From the NCBI RefSeq assembly GCF_016921115.1, contig NZ_JAFFZS010000026.1:49463-113462 (forward strand): a DNA stretch of 64,000 nucleotides, written 5' to 3'. Both the position numbers and the translations under genes were made by a program. Below, one piece after another: positions 25,381-33,583 of the stretch (within the stretch, counting starts at the first letter, position 1; each line of letters begins with the position of its first letter). The notes under the pieces were generated by a model that was not told the DNA's origin, ran no database searches, and saw only the letters and a program-made list of their open reading frames with translations. This DNA is from Streptomyces actuosus. Lineage in GTDB: Bacteria; Actinomycetota; Actinomycetes; Streptomycetales; Streptomycetaceae.

Positions 25381-26048
25381 ATGGCACACCGTCCACTCCC
25401 CGGCCGCCGCAACATGCTGCGCGGCTCGCTGGCCGCGTCGGCGGCCCTGACCCTGCCGTCCGACCTCGGCACGGCACCGGCGTTCGCGCTGTCCGCGCAC
25501 CCCGAGGCGGGCTGGGGCGTGCAGGCCGGCGACGTGACCTGCCGCTCGGGCTGGTCGTACCCGACGGGCTGGAGGGCAGGCCCCACTTCGAGGCGGTCGC
25601 GCAGGGCGACCCCGGGGCACCGCTCGGCCGGGAGCTGCAGATCGCCGAGTTGCTGCGGTTCGTCAAGCACCGACGAATCACCGGCACGGTGTGGCTGACG
25701 GCCGACGTCCACCACACCTCTGCCCAGCACTACGATCCGGCGCGGGCCGCGTTCAAGGACTTCGAGCCGTTCTGGGAGTTCGTCACCGGACCGCTCAACG
25801 CGGGTGCCTTCCCCGCCAACGCCCTCGACGGCACGTTCGGACCCGACCGGGTCTTCGTCAAAGCGCCGCCGCGCGCGAACGTCTCGCCCGCCGAGGGCTA
25901 CCAGTTCTTCGGCGAGGTCGACATCGACATCGACGGCGACGGCGACGGCGGCGGCGGCGGCGGCGGCGAGATGACGGTGCGGCTGCGCGAGTGGGACGGC
26001 ACGGTGCTGTTCACGCGGGTGCTCCAGCCGGGCCGGGTCGGCCAGTAG
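25381..26048 (+). pseudogene. phoD: Remnant of a Tat-exported alkaline phosphatase D (phoD)
   Basis: The first part (25381 to about 25550) has a Tat signal, GRRNMLRGSLAASAAL, and the mature start HPEAGWGVQAGDVT typical of PhoD. The second part, in another frame (from about 25555), has the PhoD C-terminus: EAVAQGDPGAPLGRELQIAEL, TGTVWLTADVHHTSAQHY, FWEFVTGPLNAG, GTFGPDRVF, GYQFFGEVDID and TVLFTRVLQPG. About 300 residues of catalytic core expected in between are missing and the frames do not match, so an internal deletion with frameshift destroyed the gene. GGAGGG remains upstream of the ATG. Confidence 0.85.
25920..25970 (+). repeat. GAC/GGC triplet microsatellite in the phoD remnant
   Basis: GACATC twice, then GACGGC three times, then a run of six GGC triplets encode DIDIDGDGDGGGGGGGE where family members have a short DIDG loop. 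The array has probably expanded by slippage in an unselected gene. Confidence 0.6.
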
Positions 26049-26279
26049 GAGCGACCGCACCGGGCGGACTCCGTACTACCCTCGGTCCACGGCCGCGCAC
26101 CGGCGTCATCCCCCGGTGCGCGGCACGAGTACCCCGGCGCGCGGAGAACCGGCTCCGGGAACGGCTCGCCTACCCGCCTCGCGGTCGCACCAGAAGCCCC
26201 GAATCGGCCACAAGCAGCCTTTACCCGGCAGTCACAAGACGTTCGTGATCACGCAACACCGTTGCTCCACTGTGGTTGC

Positions 26280-27689
26280 ATGACTCCGGACATGACTGAT
26301 GTGACGCGGGCGAAGAACGGTCGCCCGGTGCACCACTGGCGGCGGGACGTCGTGGAACTCGCCGCCCTCTTCACGGCCGTCGCCGTCGCCGACGCGGTGG
26401 CGAACCTGGTCGGCCACGGCCCGGACGGGCCGGCGCTGCTGCTGTTCTCGGCCGTCGCCCTGGTGGCCACGGCCGCCTTCCACACCTGGTGGGCACGGAG
26501 CCACGGCCACGCACCGCCGACCCCTGATACCGGTGCCCGGCCGCCGTCCGCAGCGCAGCCGGCCGGGCACGCGGAACGTCCCGCGTGCGGACCGAGTGCG
26601 CTGTGGCGCATGCGGACGACCGTGACGGACGAACCCGGATCCCTGGCGGCGCTCTGCACGGCCCTGGCCGGACGCCGCGTCGACATCCTCAGCCTCCAGA
26701 CGCACCCGCTGGGCGAGACCACCGTCGACGAGTTCCTGCTGCGCTCCCCCGGCGACCTCGCCGCCGACGACCTCGTCCGGGTGGTGGCGTCGGCCGGCGG
26801 CACCGGTACGTGGATCGAGCGGGCCGACGCGCACGACCTCGTGGACGCTCCCACCCGGGTCCTCGGCCTGGCCACCCGCACCGCCCTGGACGCAGCCGAA
26901 CTACCGCTCGCGCTACGGCAGTTGCTGGGCCGCTGCACGATCAGGCAGTCGCCCGTGGCGCCGCCGCGCGGTGGACGCGGCGCCGAGGCCGTACCGGTCG
27001 AGGGCGTGCTGGAGGACACCGTGATGCGGCTGCGGGCACCCGAGGGCGGTGTCCTGACCGTGGAGCGGCCGCACCTGCCGTTCACCCCGACGGAGTTCGC
27101 CAGGGCCCGGGCCCTGGTGGAGCTGGACGCCCGGCTCGGACCGCGGGTTCCGGTCGGGAAGGACACGCTCACCCTGCCCGAGGGCAACGCCCTCACGATC
27201 CGGCGGGCCGACGTCGGCGATGTCGAGGCCGCCAAGGCCATGCACGAGCGGTGCTCGACGCGGACACTGGCCATGCGCTACCACGGGCCCGTCGGTGACG
27301 CGGACCGCTACCTCAACCACCTGCTGAGCCCGCGCTTCGGGCGCACCCTCGCCGTGCAGACCGCCTCGGACCGCATCGTCGGCCTCGGCCATCTGCTGTG
27401 GGACGGGGACGAGACCGAGGTCGCACTGCTCGTGGAGGACGACTGGCAGCGGCGCGGCGTCGGCGGTGAACTCCTGACCCGCCTGGTGGCGATGGCGGTC
27501 GAGGCAGGCTGCGAGAGCGTGTACGCGGTGACGCAGGCCTCCAACACCGGCATGGTCGCCGCCATGCGCGGCCTCGCTCTCCCGCTCGACTACCAGATCG
27601 AAGAGGGCACCCTGGTGATCACCGCGCGCCTGGATCCGGCCCCGCTCGCCGGGCGTCTGCCCCAGGGCGGGCAGCTGGCCCGGGACTGA
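26280..27689 (+). CDS. Membrane-anchored ACT-domain / GNAT acetyltransferase
   Basis: A 469-residue three-part protein. Residues about 20-70 hold two hydrophobic helices (VVELAALFTAVAVADAVANLVG, GPALLLFSAVALVATAAFHTWW). Residues about 110-185 are an ACT domain (TVTDEPGSLAALCTALAGRRVDILSLQTHP). Residues about 300-450 are a GNAT domain (ALTIRRADVGDVEAAKAMHERCS, LLVEDDWQRRGVGGELLTRL with the acetyl-CoA loop). An ACT domain joined to GNAT suggests acetylation tuned by an amino acid, as in actinobacterial lysine acetyltransferases. ATG 26280 is preferred over the TTG at 26262; ATG 26292 is also possible. Confidence 0.85.
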   Translation: MTPDMTDVTRAKNGRPVHHWRRDVVELAALFTAVAVADAVANLVGHGPDGPALLLFSAVALVATAAFHTWWARSHGHAPPTPDTGARPPSAAQPAGHAERPACGPSALWRMRTTVTDEPGSLAALCTALAGRRVDILSLQTHPLGETTVDEFLLRSPGDLAADDLVRVVASAGGTGTWIERADAHDLVDAPTRVLGLATRTALDAAELPLALRQLLGRCTIRQSPVAPPRGGRGAEAVPVEGVLEDTVMRLRAPEGGVLTVERPHLPFTPTEFARARALVELDARLGPRVPVGKDTLTLPEGNALTIRRADVGDVEAAKAMHERCSTRTLAMRYHGPVGDADRYLNHLLSPRFGRTLAVQTASDRIVGLGHLLWDGDETEVALLVEDDWQRRGVGGELLTRLVAMAVEAGCESVYAVTQASNTGMVAAMRGLALPLDYQIEEGTLVITARLDPAPLAGRLPQGGQLARD

Positions 27690-27960
27690 TCCGCGCCCCC
27701 TCCGCCCGCTCTGTGTACGACGCGCCCGGCGTTCGCCCGCCGGGGCGCCCGGCGGGCCCGCGCCGCGGCGGAGAACCGCCGTCCGTCCGTGGCCCGGGCA
27801 CCCGTCGGCGGGCGCGAGACCGGAGGGCAGAAACCGGAGGACATGAGGGGCGACGGCCGCGAGACCAGCGGACGCGGGCAACCGCGCCCGCCCGCCGCGC
27901 GGCCGTCGGCGGACCGGTTGCGGCCCCGACCGGCGTCGTACGCCGACCGGGGCCGGCCCC

Positions 27961-29169
27961 TCAGTGAAGCACCCGGCGCATCTCCGCCTCCGCCGCCGTT
28001 CCCGCCTCGGCCGCGGTTCCCGCCCGGGCCAGCGCCCGGTCCAGGTCGGCCCACAGGTCCTCGACGTCCTCCAGGCCCACCGACATGCGCAGCAGACGGT
28101 CGCTCACCCCGGCACCCCGGCGGTCGTCGGCGTCGACGATGCGGTGGCTGATGGAGGCCGGATGCTGGATGAGGGTGTCGACGCTGCCCAGGCTGACGGC
28201 CGGGGTGACCAGCCGGACGCCGGAGATGACGGCGTGCGGGTCTCCGTGCACCTCGAACGCGATCATCGCGCCGCCGATCCGCGGATAGTGCACGCGCGCC
28301 ACGCGCGGGTCGGCGGCGAGCCGGCGAGCGAGCTCGGCGGCGGTGGCCGAGGCGGCACGGACCCGGACGGGCAGCGTGGACAGGCCCCGCAGCAGCAGAT
28401 AGCCGGCCAGCGGATGCAGCACCCCGCCGGTGGCGAACCGTATCTGCCGCAGCAGCCCGGCGAACTCCTCGTCGCAGGCGACCACGCCCGCCATCACGTC
28501 GCCGTGTCCACCGAGGTACTTGGTGGCGCTGTGCAGAATCAGCCGCGCTCCCCGCTCGGCGGGCCGCTGCAGCACCGGCGTGGCGAAGGTGTTGTCGGCC
28601 AGCAGCGGCACGCTGCCGCAGGCGTGGGCGACGGCCGCGAGGTCGACCTCGGCCAGGGTCGGGTTGGCGGGCGTCTCCACCATGACCAGCCCGGTGTCGG
28701 CGCGCACGGCGTCCGCGATGCCCGCCGGATCGGTCCAGGTCACCTCCGAGCCGAGCAGTCCCGCGGTGAGCAGGTGATCGCTGCAGCCGTACAGCGGGCG
28801 GACGGCGACCACGTGCCGCAGCCCCATAGAGGCCCGTGCCAGCAGCACGGCGCTCAGCGCGGCCATGCCGCTGGCGAAGGCGACCGCGGACTCCGTGCCC
28901 TCCAGACGGGCCAGTGCCGTCTCGAAACGGGCGACGGTCGGGTTGCCGAGACGGCCGTACACCGGCGGCCCGTCCGGTTCGGCGCCGGTCGCGGCGAAGG
29001 CGTCGATACGGGCCGCCTCGGCGCGGCTGTCGTAGGACGGATACGTGGTCGACAGGTCGATGGGCGGGGCGTGCAGGCCTTGGCGGGCGAGATCGTCGCG
29101 GCCGGCGTGCACGGCTTCGGTGGTGAGAGCTCTCGGGGCGTTGCAGTTGGTGTCCACAGGCGTCTCCAC
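27961..29169 (-). CDS. PLP-dependent trans-sulfuration enzyme (cystathionine/methionine gamma-lyase family)
   Basis: A 402-residue fold-type I PLP enzyme. Conserved blocks are VYGRLGNPTVARFETALARLEG, AFASGMAALSAVLL, YGCSDHLL, ETPANPTL, LADNTFATPVLQRP and the Schiff-base lysine in LHSATKYLGGHGD, plus the C-terminal TLIQHPASISHRIV. The sequence cannot separate gamma-lyase from gamma-synthase. The C-terminus carries a small repeat (AGTAAEAGTAAEA). It is divergent from an Lrp/AsnC regulator 97 bp away, which probably controls it. GTG start at 29169. Confidence 0.9.
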   Translation of the reverse strand: METPVDTNCNAPRALTTEAVHAGRDDLARQGLHAPPIDLSTTYPSYDSRAEAARIDAFAATGAEPDGPPVYGRLGNPTVARFETALARLEGTESAVAFASGMAALSAVLLARASMGLRHVVAVRPLYGCSDHLLTAGLLGSEVTWTDPAGIADAVRADTGLVMVETPANPTLAEVDLAAVAHACGSVPLLADNTFATPVLQRPAERGARLILHSATKYLGGHGDVMAGVVACDEEFAGLLRQIRFATGGVLHPLAGYLLLRGLSTLPVRVRAASATAAELARRLAADPRVARVHYPRIGGAMIAFEVHGDPHAVISGVRLVTPAVSLGSVDTLIQHPASISHRIVDADDRRGAGVSDRLLRMSVGLEDVEDLWADLDRALARAGTAAEAGTAAEAEMRRVLH

Positions 29170-29266
29170 AGGCTCGGTGCGAGGTGTCGACGGGACGGCG
29201 GCCCGTGAGCGGAAGAGTGAACACCGACCGGACCCGGGGAGCCCGGGCCCGTGTTACGTTCGGCAC

Positions 29267-29758
29267 ATGTCCGAATCAGTCGTACTGGATCCGGTGGACC
29301 TCCATCTGCTGCGGTTGCTGCAGAACGACGCCCGGACGACCTACCGGGATCTCGCCGCGCAGGTCGGGGTGGCTCCGTCGACCTGTCTGGACCGGGTGAC
29401 GCGGCTGCGCCGCAGCGGTGTGATCCTCGGGCACCGGCTGCGACTGGACCCCGCCAAGCTGGGGCGCGGCCTCCAGGCGCTGCTGTCGGTGCAGGTCCGC
29501 CCGCACCGGCGGGAGCTGGTGGGACCGTTCGTGGAGCGGATCCGCGCGCTGCCGGAGGCACTGACCGTCTTCCACCTCACCGGCCCGGACGACTACCTCG
29601 TCCATGTGGCCGTGGCCGACATGGCGGACCTCCAGCGACTGGTGCTCGACGAGTTCACCTCGCGCCGCGAGGTGGCCCGGGTCGAGACACGGTTGATCTT
29701 CCAGCAGTGGGAGTGCGGACCACTGCTGCCCGCCGCTCCCGGCGCGCAATCCGCGTGA
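29267..29758 (+). CDS. Lrp/AsnC family transcriptional regulator
   Basis: A 163-residue regulator with an N-terminal winged HTH (LHLLRLLQNDARTTYRDLAAQVGVAPSTCLDRVTRLRRSGVI) and a C-terminal RAM/AsnC ligand domain (LLSVQVRPHRRELVGPFVERI, HLTGPDDYLVHVAVADMADL). ATG 29267 gives the expected length. Divergent from the PLP lyase, which is the likely target; an amino acid would be the effector. Confidence 0.93.
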   Translation: MSESVVLDPVDLHLLRLLQNDARTTYRDLAAQVGVAPSTCLDRVTRLRRSGVILGHRLRLDPAKLGRGLQALLSVQVRPHRRELVGPFVERIRALPEALTVFHLTGPDDYLVHVAVADMADLQRLVLDEFTSRREVARVETRLIFQQWECGPLLPAAPGAQSA

Positions 29759-29791
29759 CGCGCGGCGGCCGCCCGTACGAGGATGGTCCGC

Positions 29792-31480
29792 ATGTCACAG
29801 ACCAACAGCCCGCTGCCCCGCGAGGTCGCCGACGCCTACGTCGACGGCCTCATCGCCCTCGACCCGATCACCGGCACCTACCTCGGCGTGAAGGAGAGTT
29901 CGAACCGGCTGCCCGACACCTCACCGGCGGGCCAGGAGGCACTCGCCGCGCTGGCGCGGGCGACCCTGGCCGAGCTGGACGAGGCGGAGCGCCGGCCCGG
30001 TGCGGACAGCGACGTCGAACGCCGTTGCGCGCGTCTGCTGCGCGAGCGGCTGACCGCCGAACTCGCCGTCCACGATGCCGACGAGGGCCTGCGCGCGGTC
30101 GGCAACCTGCACACGCCGCCGCACCAGGTGCGCGACGTGTTCACCGTGACCCCGCAGGAGACCGAGGACGACTGGGCCGCGATCGTCGAACGACTGCGCG
30201 CCGTACCGGACGCGCTCGCCGGCTATCGCGCAGGCCTCGCCCTCGGCCTGGAGCGCACGCTGTACGCGGCCCCCCGCCCGACCGCCACCTTCGTCGAGCA
30301 GCTCGCCGAGTGGGCGGACACCGGCGAGGGACGCGGCTGGTTCGAGGACTTCGCCGCCGCCGGACCCGACGCGCTGCGGGCGGAGCTGGACGAGGCGGCC
30401 CGCGGCGCCACCGCGGCCGTGGCGGAGCTGCGGGACTGGATGCGCGACGTGTACGCGCCGGCCATCGAGGGCGCGCCGGACACCGTGGGCCGGGACCGCT
30501 ACGCCCGCCTCGCCCGCTACTTCAACGGCACCGATCTGGACCTGGACGAGGCGTACGCGTACGGCTGGGCCGAGTACCACCGGCTGCTCGCCGAGATGAA
30601 GCAGGAGGCCGAGAAGATCCTTCCCGGCGCCGGGACGCCATGGGTGGCGCTCGCCCACCTCGACGAGCACGGCCGGCACATCGAGGGCGTCGACGAGGTC
30701 CGCGACTGGCTCCAGGGCCTGATGGACGAGGCGATCGAGAAGCTGGACGGCACGCACTTCGAGCTGGCCGAGCCGGTGCGCCGCGTGGAGTCCCGTATCG
30801 CACCGCCCGGCGGTGCCGCGGCCCCGTACTACACGGCCCCGTCCGAGGATTTCTCCCGCCCCGGCCGTACCTGGCTGCCCACCATGGGCCTGGACCGCTT
30901 CCCGGTGTACGACCTCGTGTCGACCTGGTACCACGAGGGCGTCCCCGGCCACCACCTCCAGCTCGCCCAGTGGACGTACGTCGCCAAGAACCTCTCCCGC
31001 TACCAGGCCACCGTCGGCGGGGTCAGCGCCAACGCCGAGGGCTGGGCGCTGTACGCGGAGCGGCTGATGGACGAGCTGGGCTTCCTCTCGGACGCCGAGG
31101 AGCGGCTGGGCTACCTCGACGCGCAGATGATGCGGGCCCTGCGGGTCATCGTCGACATCGGCATGCACCTGGAGCTGGAGATCCCCGCCGACTCGCCCTT
31201 CCACCCCGGCGAGCGCTGGACCCCGGCGCTGGCGCAGGAGTTCTTCGGTGCGCACAGCAGCCGTCCGGCGGACTACGTGGAGAGCGAACTGGTCCGCTAC
31301 CTCACGATGCCGGGCCAGGCCATCGGCTACAAGCTCGGCGAGCGGGCCTGGCTGCTGGGCCGCGAGAAGGCCCGCGAGCGGCACGGCGACGCCTTCGACC
31401 TGAAGGCCTGGCACATGGCCGCGCTCTCCCAGGGGTCCCTGGGCCTGGACGACCTCGTCGACGAGCTGTCCCTGCTCTGA
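29792..31480 (+). CDS. DUF885 family protein (putative carboxypeptidase-like metalloprotein)
   Basis: A 562-residue soluble alpha-helical protein of the DUF885 family. The key motif is TWYHEGVPGHHLQLAQW, with a His-Glu and a downstream His that fit a metal-peptidase-like site; a Glu in NAEGWALYAERLMDELG is the probable third ligand. No signal peptide. GAGGA lies 9 nt before the ATG at 29792, which is preferred over the ATG at 29783. Family length is normal. It ends before a strong bidirectional terminator. Confidence 0.9.
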   Translation: MSQTNSPLPREVADAYVDGLIALDPITGTYLGVKESSNRLPDTSPAGQEALAALARATLAELDEAERRPGADSDVERRCARLLRERLTAELAVHDADEGLRAVGNLHTPPHQVRDVFTVTPQETEDDWAAIVERLRAVPDALAGYRAGLALGLERTLYAAPRPTATFVEQLAEWADTGEGRGWFEDFAAAGPDALRAELDEAARGATAAVAELRDWMRDVYAPAIEGAPDTVGRDRYARLARYFNGTDLDLDEAYAYGWAEYHRLLAEMKQEAEKILPGAGTPWVALAHLDEHGRHIEGVDEVRDWLQGLMDEAIEKLDGTHFELAEPVRRVESRIAPPGGAAAPYYTAPSEDFSRPGRTWLPTMGLDRFPVYDLVSTWYHEGVPGHHLQLAQWTYVAKNLSRYQATVGGVSANAEGWALYAERLMDELGFLSDAEERLGYLDAQMMRALRVIVDIGMHLELEIPADSPFHPGERWTPALAQEFFGAHSSRPADYVESELVRYLTMPGQAIGYKLGERAWLLGREKARERHGDAFDLKAWHMAALSQGSLGLDDLVDELSLL

Positions 31481-31501
31481 CCCCCTCGGGATCACCGCTC
31501 C

Positions 31502-31538
31502 GCCGCGCTCGATCGTCCCGGCACCGATCGAGCGCGGC
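31502..31538. terminator. Strong bidirectional hairpin terminator
   Basis: A perfect 14-bp stem, GCCGCGCTCGATCG (31502-31515) with CGATCGAGCGCGGC (31525-31538), and a 9-nt loop, in the 79-bp gap between the converging DUF885 and rhodanese genes. Confidence 0.75.
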
Positions 31539-31559
31539 ACGCTCCGCTCCGCGCCGGGT

Positions 31560-32039
31560 TCAGCAGCCGCAGTCCCCGGCGCCGGTGGGCGCGGTGAGCG
31601 GGTCGGGAGCGCGGTGCTCCCGACCCTGCCAGGTCTCGTACGCGAAGCCCTCGCGCACCCAGTACTCGAAGCCGCCGAGCATCTCCTTGACCCGGTAGCC
31701 GCGTTCGGCGAGGGCGAGCGCGGCGCGGGTGGCGCCGTTGCAACCGGGGCCCCAGCAGTAGGTCACCACCGGAACGGCCTTGTCCAGGAGCCGCTCGGCC
31801 TGCTCGGGGACGAGGGCCGTGGGCAGGTGCAGCGCTCCGGGGACGTGGCCCTGGTCCCAGGCCTCAGTGGAGCGGGAGTCCATGACGACGAAGCCGGGGT
31901 CGCCTCCGGTGGCCAGGGCCGCGGCCACGTCCGAGACGTCCGCGTGGAAGGCCAGCGAGGCCCGGAAGTAGGCGGCGGCCTCGGCCGGAGACGCCGGGGG
32001 GACGCGCAGGACGGGGCCGGCGGCGGTCGGGGTGGTCAT
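31560..32039 (-). CDS. Rhodanese-like domain protein
   Basis: A 159-residue single-domain sulfurtransferase. Rhodanese landmarks are VVMDSRSTEAWDQGHVPGALHLP (CH2A-type) and the active loop YCWGPGCNGATRAALAL, where CNGATR gives the persulfide Cys and the loop Arg; a second Cys precedes it. An extra DCGC ends the protein. It is divergent from an Lrp/AsnC gene 126 bp away, which probably regulates it. Confidence 0.9.
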   Translation of the reverse strand: MTTPTAAGPVLRVPPASPAEAAAYFRASLAFHADVSDVAAALATGGDPGFVVMDSRSTEAWDQGHVPGALHLPTALVPEQAERLLDKAVPVVTYCWGPGCNGATRAALALAERGYRVKEMLGGFEYWVREGFAYETWQGREHRAPDPLTAPTGAGDCGC

Positions 32040-32165
32040 CGTCCGGAGCCTTTCGCTGGAGGAGTTCCTACGCCCTGAAATCTACGGTCCGTGATCAGCC
32101 CACTGAAGGTGTGTTCCCCGGAGAAGGTCTTGCCGCGCCGGGGATTTCCCTGCTAGTCATCGGGC

Positions 32166-32612
32166 ATGACCGCGTTTTCCCCGGACGCCACCGACTGGCG
32201 CATTCTCGACGTCCTCCAGCGGGAGGGTCGGGCCAGTTTCGCCGAGCTGGCGCGGGCCGTGTCCATGTCGCCGAGCGCCGTCACCGAGCGGGTGCGGCGG
32301 CTGGAGGAGGCGGGGGTGATCAAGGGCTACACCGCGGTCGTGGACACCGAGCGGCTCGGACTGCCGGTCCTGGCGTTCGTGCGCCTGCGGTACCCCACGG
32401 GCAACTACAAACCGTTCCACGACCTGGTCGCGGCGACGCCCGAGATCCTGGAGGCGCATCACGTCACGGGCGACGACTGCTTCGTCATCAAGGTCGCCGC
32501 CCGCTCCATGCGGCACCTGGAGGAGGTGTCCGGGAGGATCGGGGCGCTCGGCTCGGTGACCACGAGCGTCGTGTACTCCTCGCCCCTGCCCGGCCGGCCG
32601 GTCGGCCGCTGA
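32166..32612 (+). CDS. Lrp/AsnC family transcriptional regulator
   Basis: A 148-residue regulator with HTH (DWRILDVLQREGRASFAELARAVSMSPSAVTERVRRLEEAGVI) and AsnC ligand domain (LAFVRLRYPTGNYKPFHDLVA, HVTGDDCFVIKVAARSMRHLEEV). Divergent from the rhodanese gene, the classic placement for a regulator of its neighbour. The two Lrp proteins in this window share only the family pattern and are not close copies. Confidence 0.93.
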   Translation: MTAFSPDATDWRILDVLQREGRASFAELARAVSMSPSAVTERVRRLEEAGVIKGYTAVVDTERLGLPVLAFVRLRYPTGNYKPFHDLVAATPEILEAHHVTGDDCFVIKVAARSMRHLEEVSGRIGALGSVTTSVVYSSPLPGRPVGR

Positions 32613-33125
32613 GCACCCGCCCCGTCGCCCCCGCTGCCGCACCTGCAGCGGCCGATCGCTCCGCAGGCTCAGCGGGCCCTCGAACTGCTCGACGAACGCG
32701 TTGCCGCGCTCGTGTCCGAGTCCTGCTCGTGATCCGCAGCCTAGGAGCGTCACGCAGACGGCGCAGCTGGTCCAGTGTCCGTGCTTCCCTCGTCGCCGCA
32801 TTGGTGCACGAAGCCGAGCTGGGTGTTGAAGAAACGCGGGGTCGGTGCGAGCCGGCTGCGTGCAACTTGATCCTGCAATTCCGGTGACGGTACGGGCTCG
32901 GGGCATCGGGGCATGTGAAAGCTGACGGGGCAACATTCCCCGATGCGGGCATGCATGCTGTCGGCGGACGGGCCGGTATGCCCTGGGCGGCTGGACACAC
33001 CTGCGGGAGCTGGACGTTCTGGTGGGCTGTACCGCTGCCGCGATCACGGCAACCTCTGCGCCCAGAACGGTGCTTGAGACACTGTGTCGCGTTCGGCTCC
33101 GCTACCCACCCAGGAGGCCATCTCA
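32613..33125. other. Gene-free accessory spacer
   Basis: About 510 bp with somewhat lower GC than the flanks and many short frames. No frame has a convincing ribosome-binding site or fold. A short inverted repeat GGGGCAACATTCCCC (32929-32943) is visible. It may hold decayed gene fragments linked to the accessory block that follows. Confidence 0.45.
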
Positions 33126-33583
33126 GTGCACCGTGACGAGCAGTCGGCGAGTGGGCAGGCCACCATCTCGCCCACACGGATTGCTGAAATCGAAGAGATC
33201 ATCGACCGTGTTGCTCGCTGGGCCGCGAAACGTGACGACATCGTCGGCCTGCTGCTGGTCGGCTCATGCGCTCGCAACGCCGCCCGCCCCGCTCCGACAT
33301 CGACCTCGTGCTCCTCGCGACGGACGTGACCGGGTACTCGGAGGAAACGTGGGCCGATGAGCTCTCCCTCGGCACACTGATCAGAACCCAGTCGTGGGGG
33401 GCAGCCGATGAACGACGCTTTGCCACTGCCTCGGGCTTGGAAGTGGAGATGAACGTCGGGGCCGTCGGCTGGGCCAAGACCGACCCCGTCGATTCCGGCA
33501 CACGGCGCGTTGTCACCGATGGCGCGCGTATCCTGCACGACCCGGCAGGGGTACTCAACAGCCTGCTGCGTGCCTGTCAGTCG
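33126..33583 (+). pseudogene. Frameshifted MNT-type nucleotidyltransferase domain, in frame with the pentapeptide protein
   Basis: GTG 33126 has AGGAGG 8 nt upstream. The frame reads VHRDEQSASGQATISPTRIA, EEIIDRVARWAAKRDDIVGL and LLVGSCARNAARP, the start of a nucleotidyltransferase (GS motif). The Asp pair SDIDLVLL and the rest of the domain (LEVEMNVGAVGWAKTDPVD, RRVVTDGARILHDPAGVL) continue one frame back from 33290. The shift falls at CCCC (33287-33290), where a CCC codon can re-pair one base back. The second frame continues without a stop into the pentapeptide protein. It is either a one-base deletion or a -1 frameshift site; it is listed as broken because the standard reading gives no intact domain. 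Confidence 0.75.

Noticed and set aside
29251..31698. An 815-residue + frame overlapping the Lrp and DUF885 genes
   Set aside because: Out-of-frame read of two well-supported genes.
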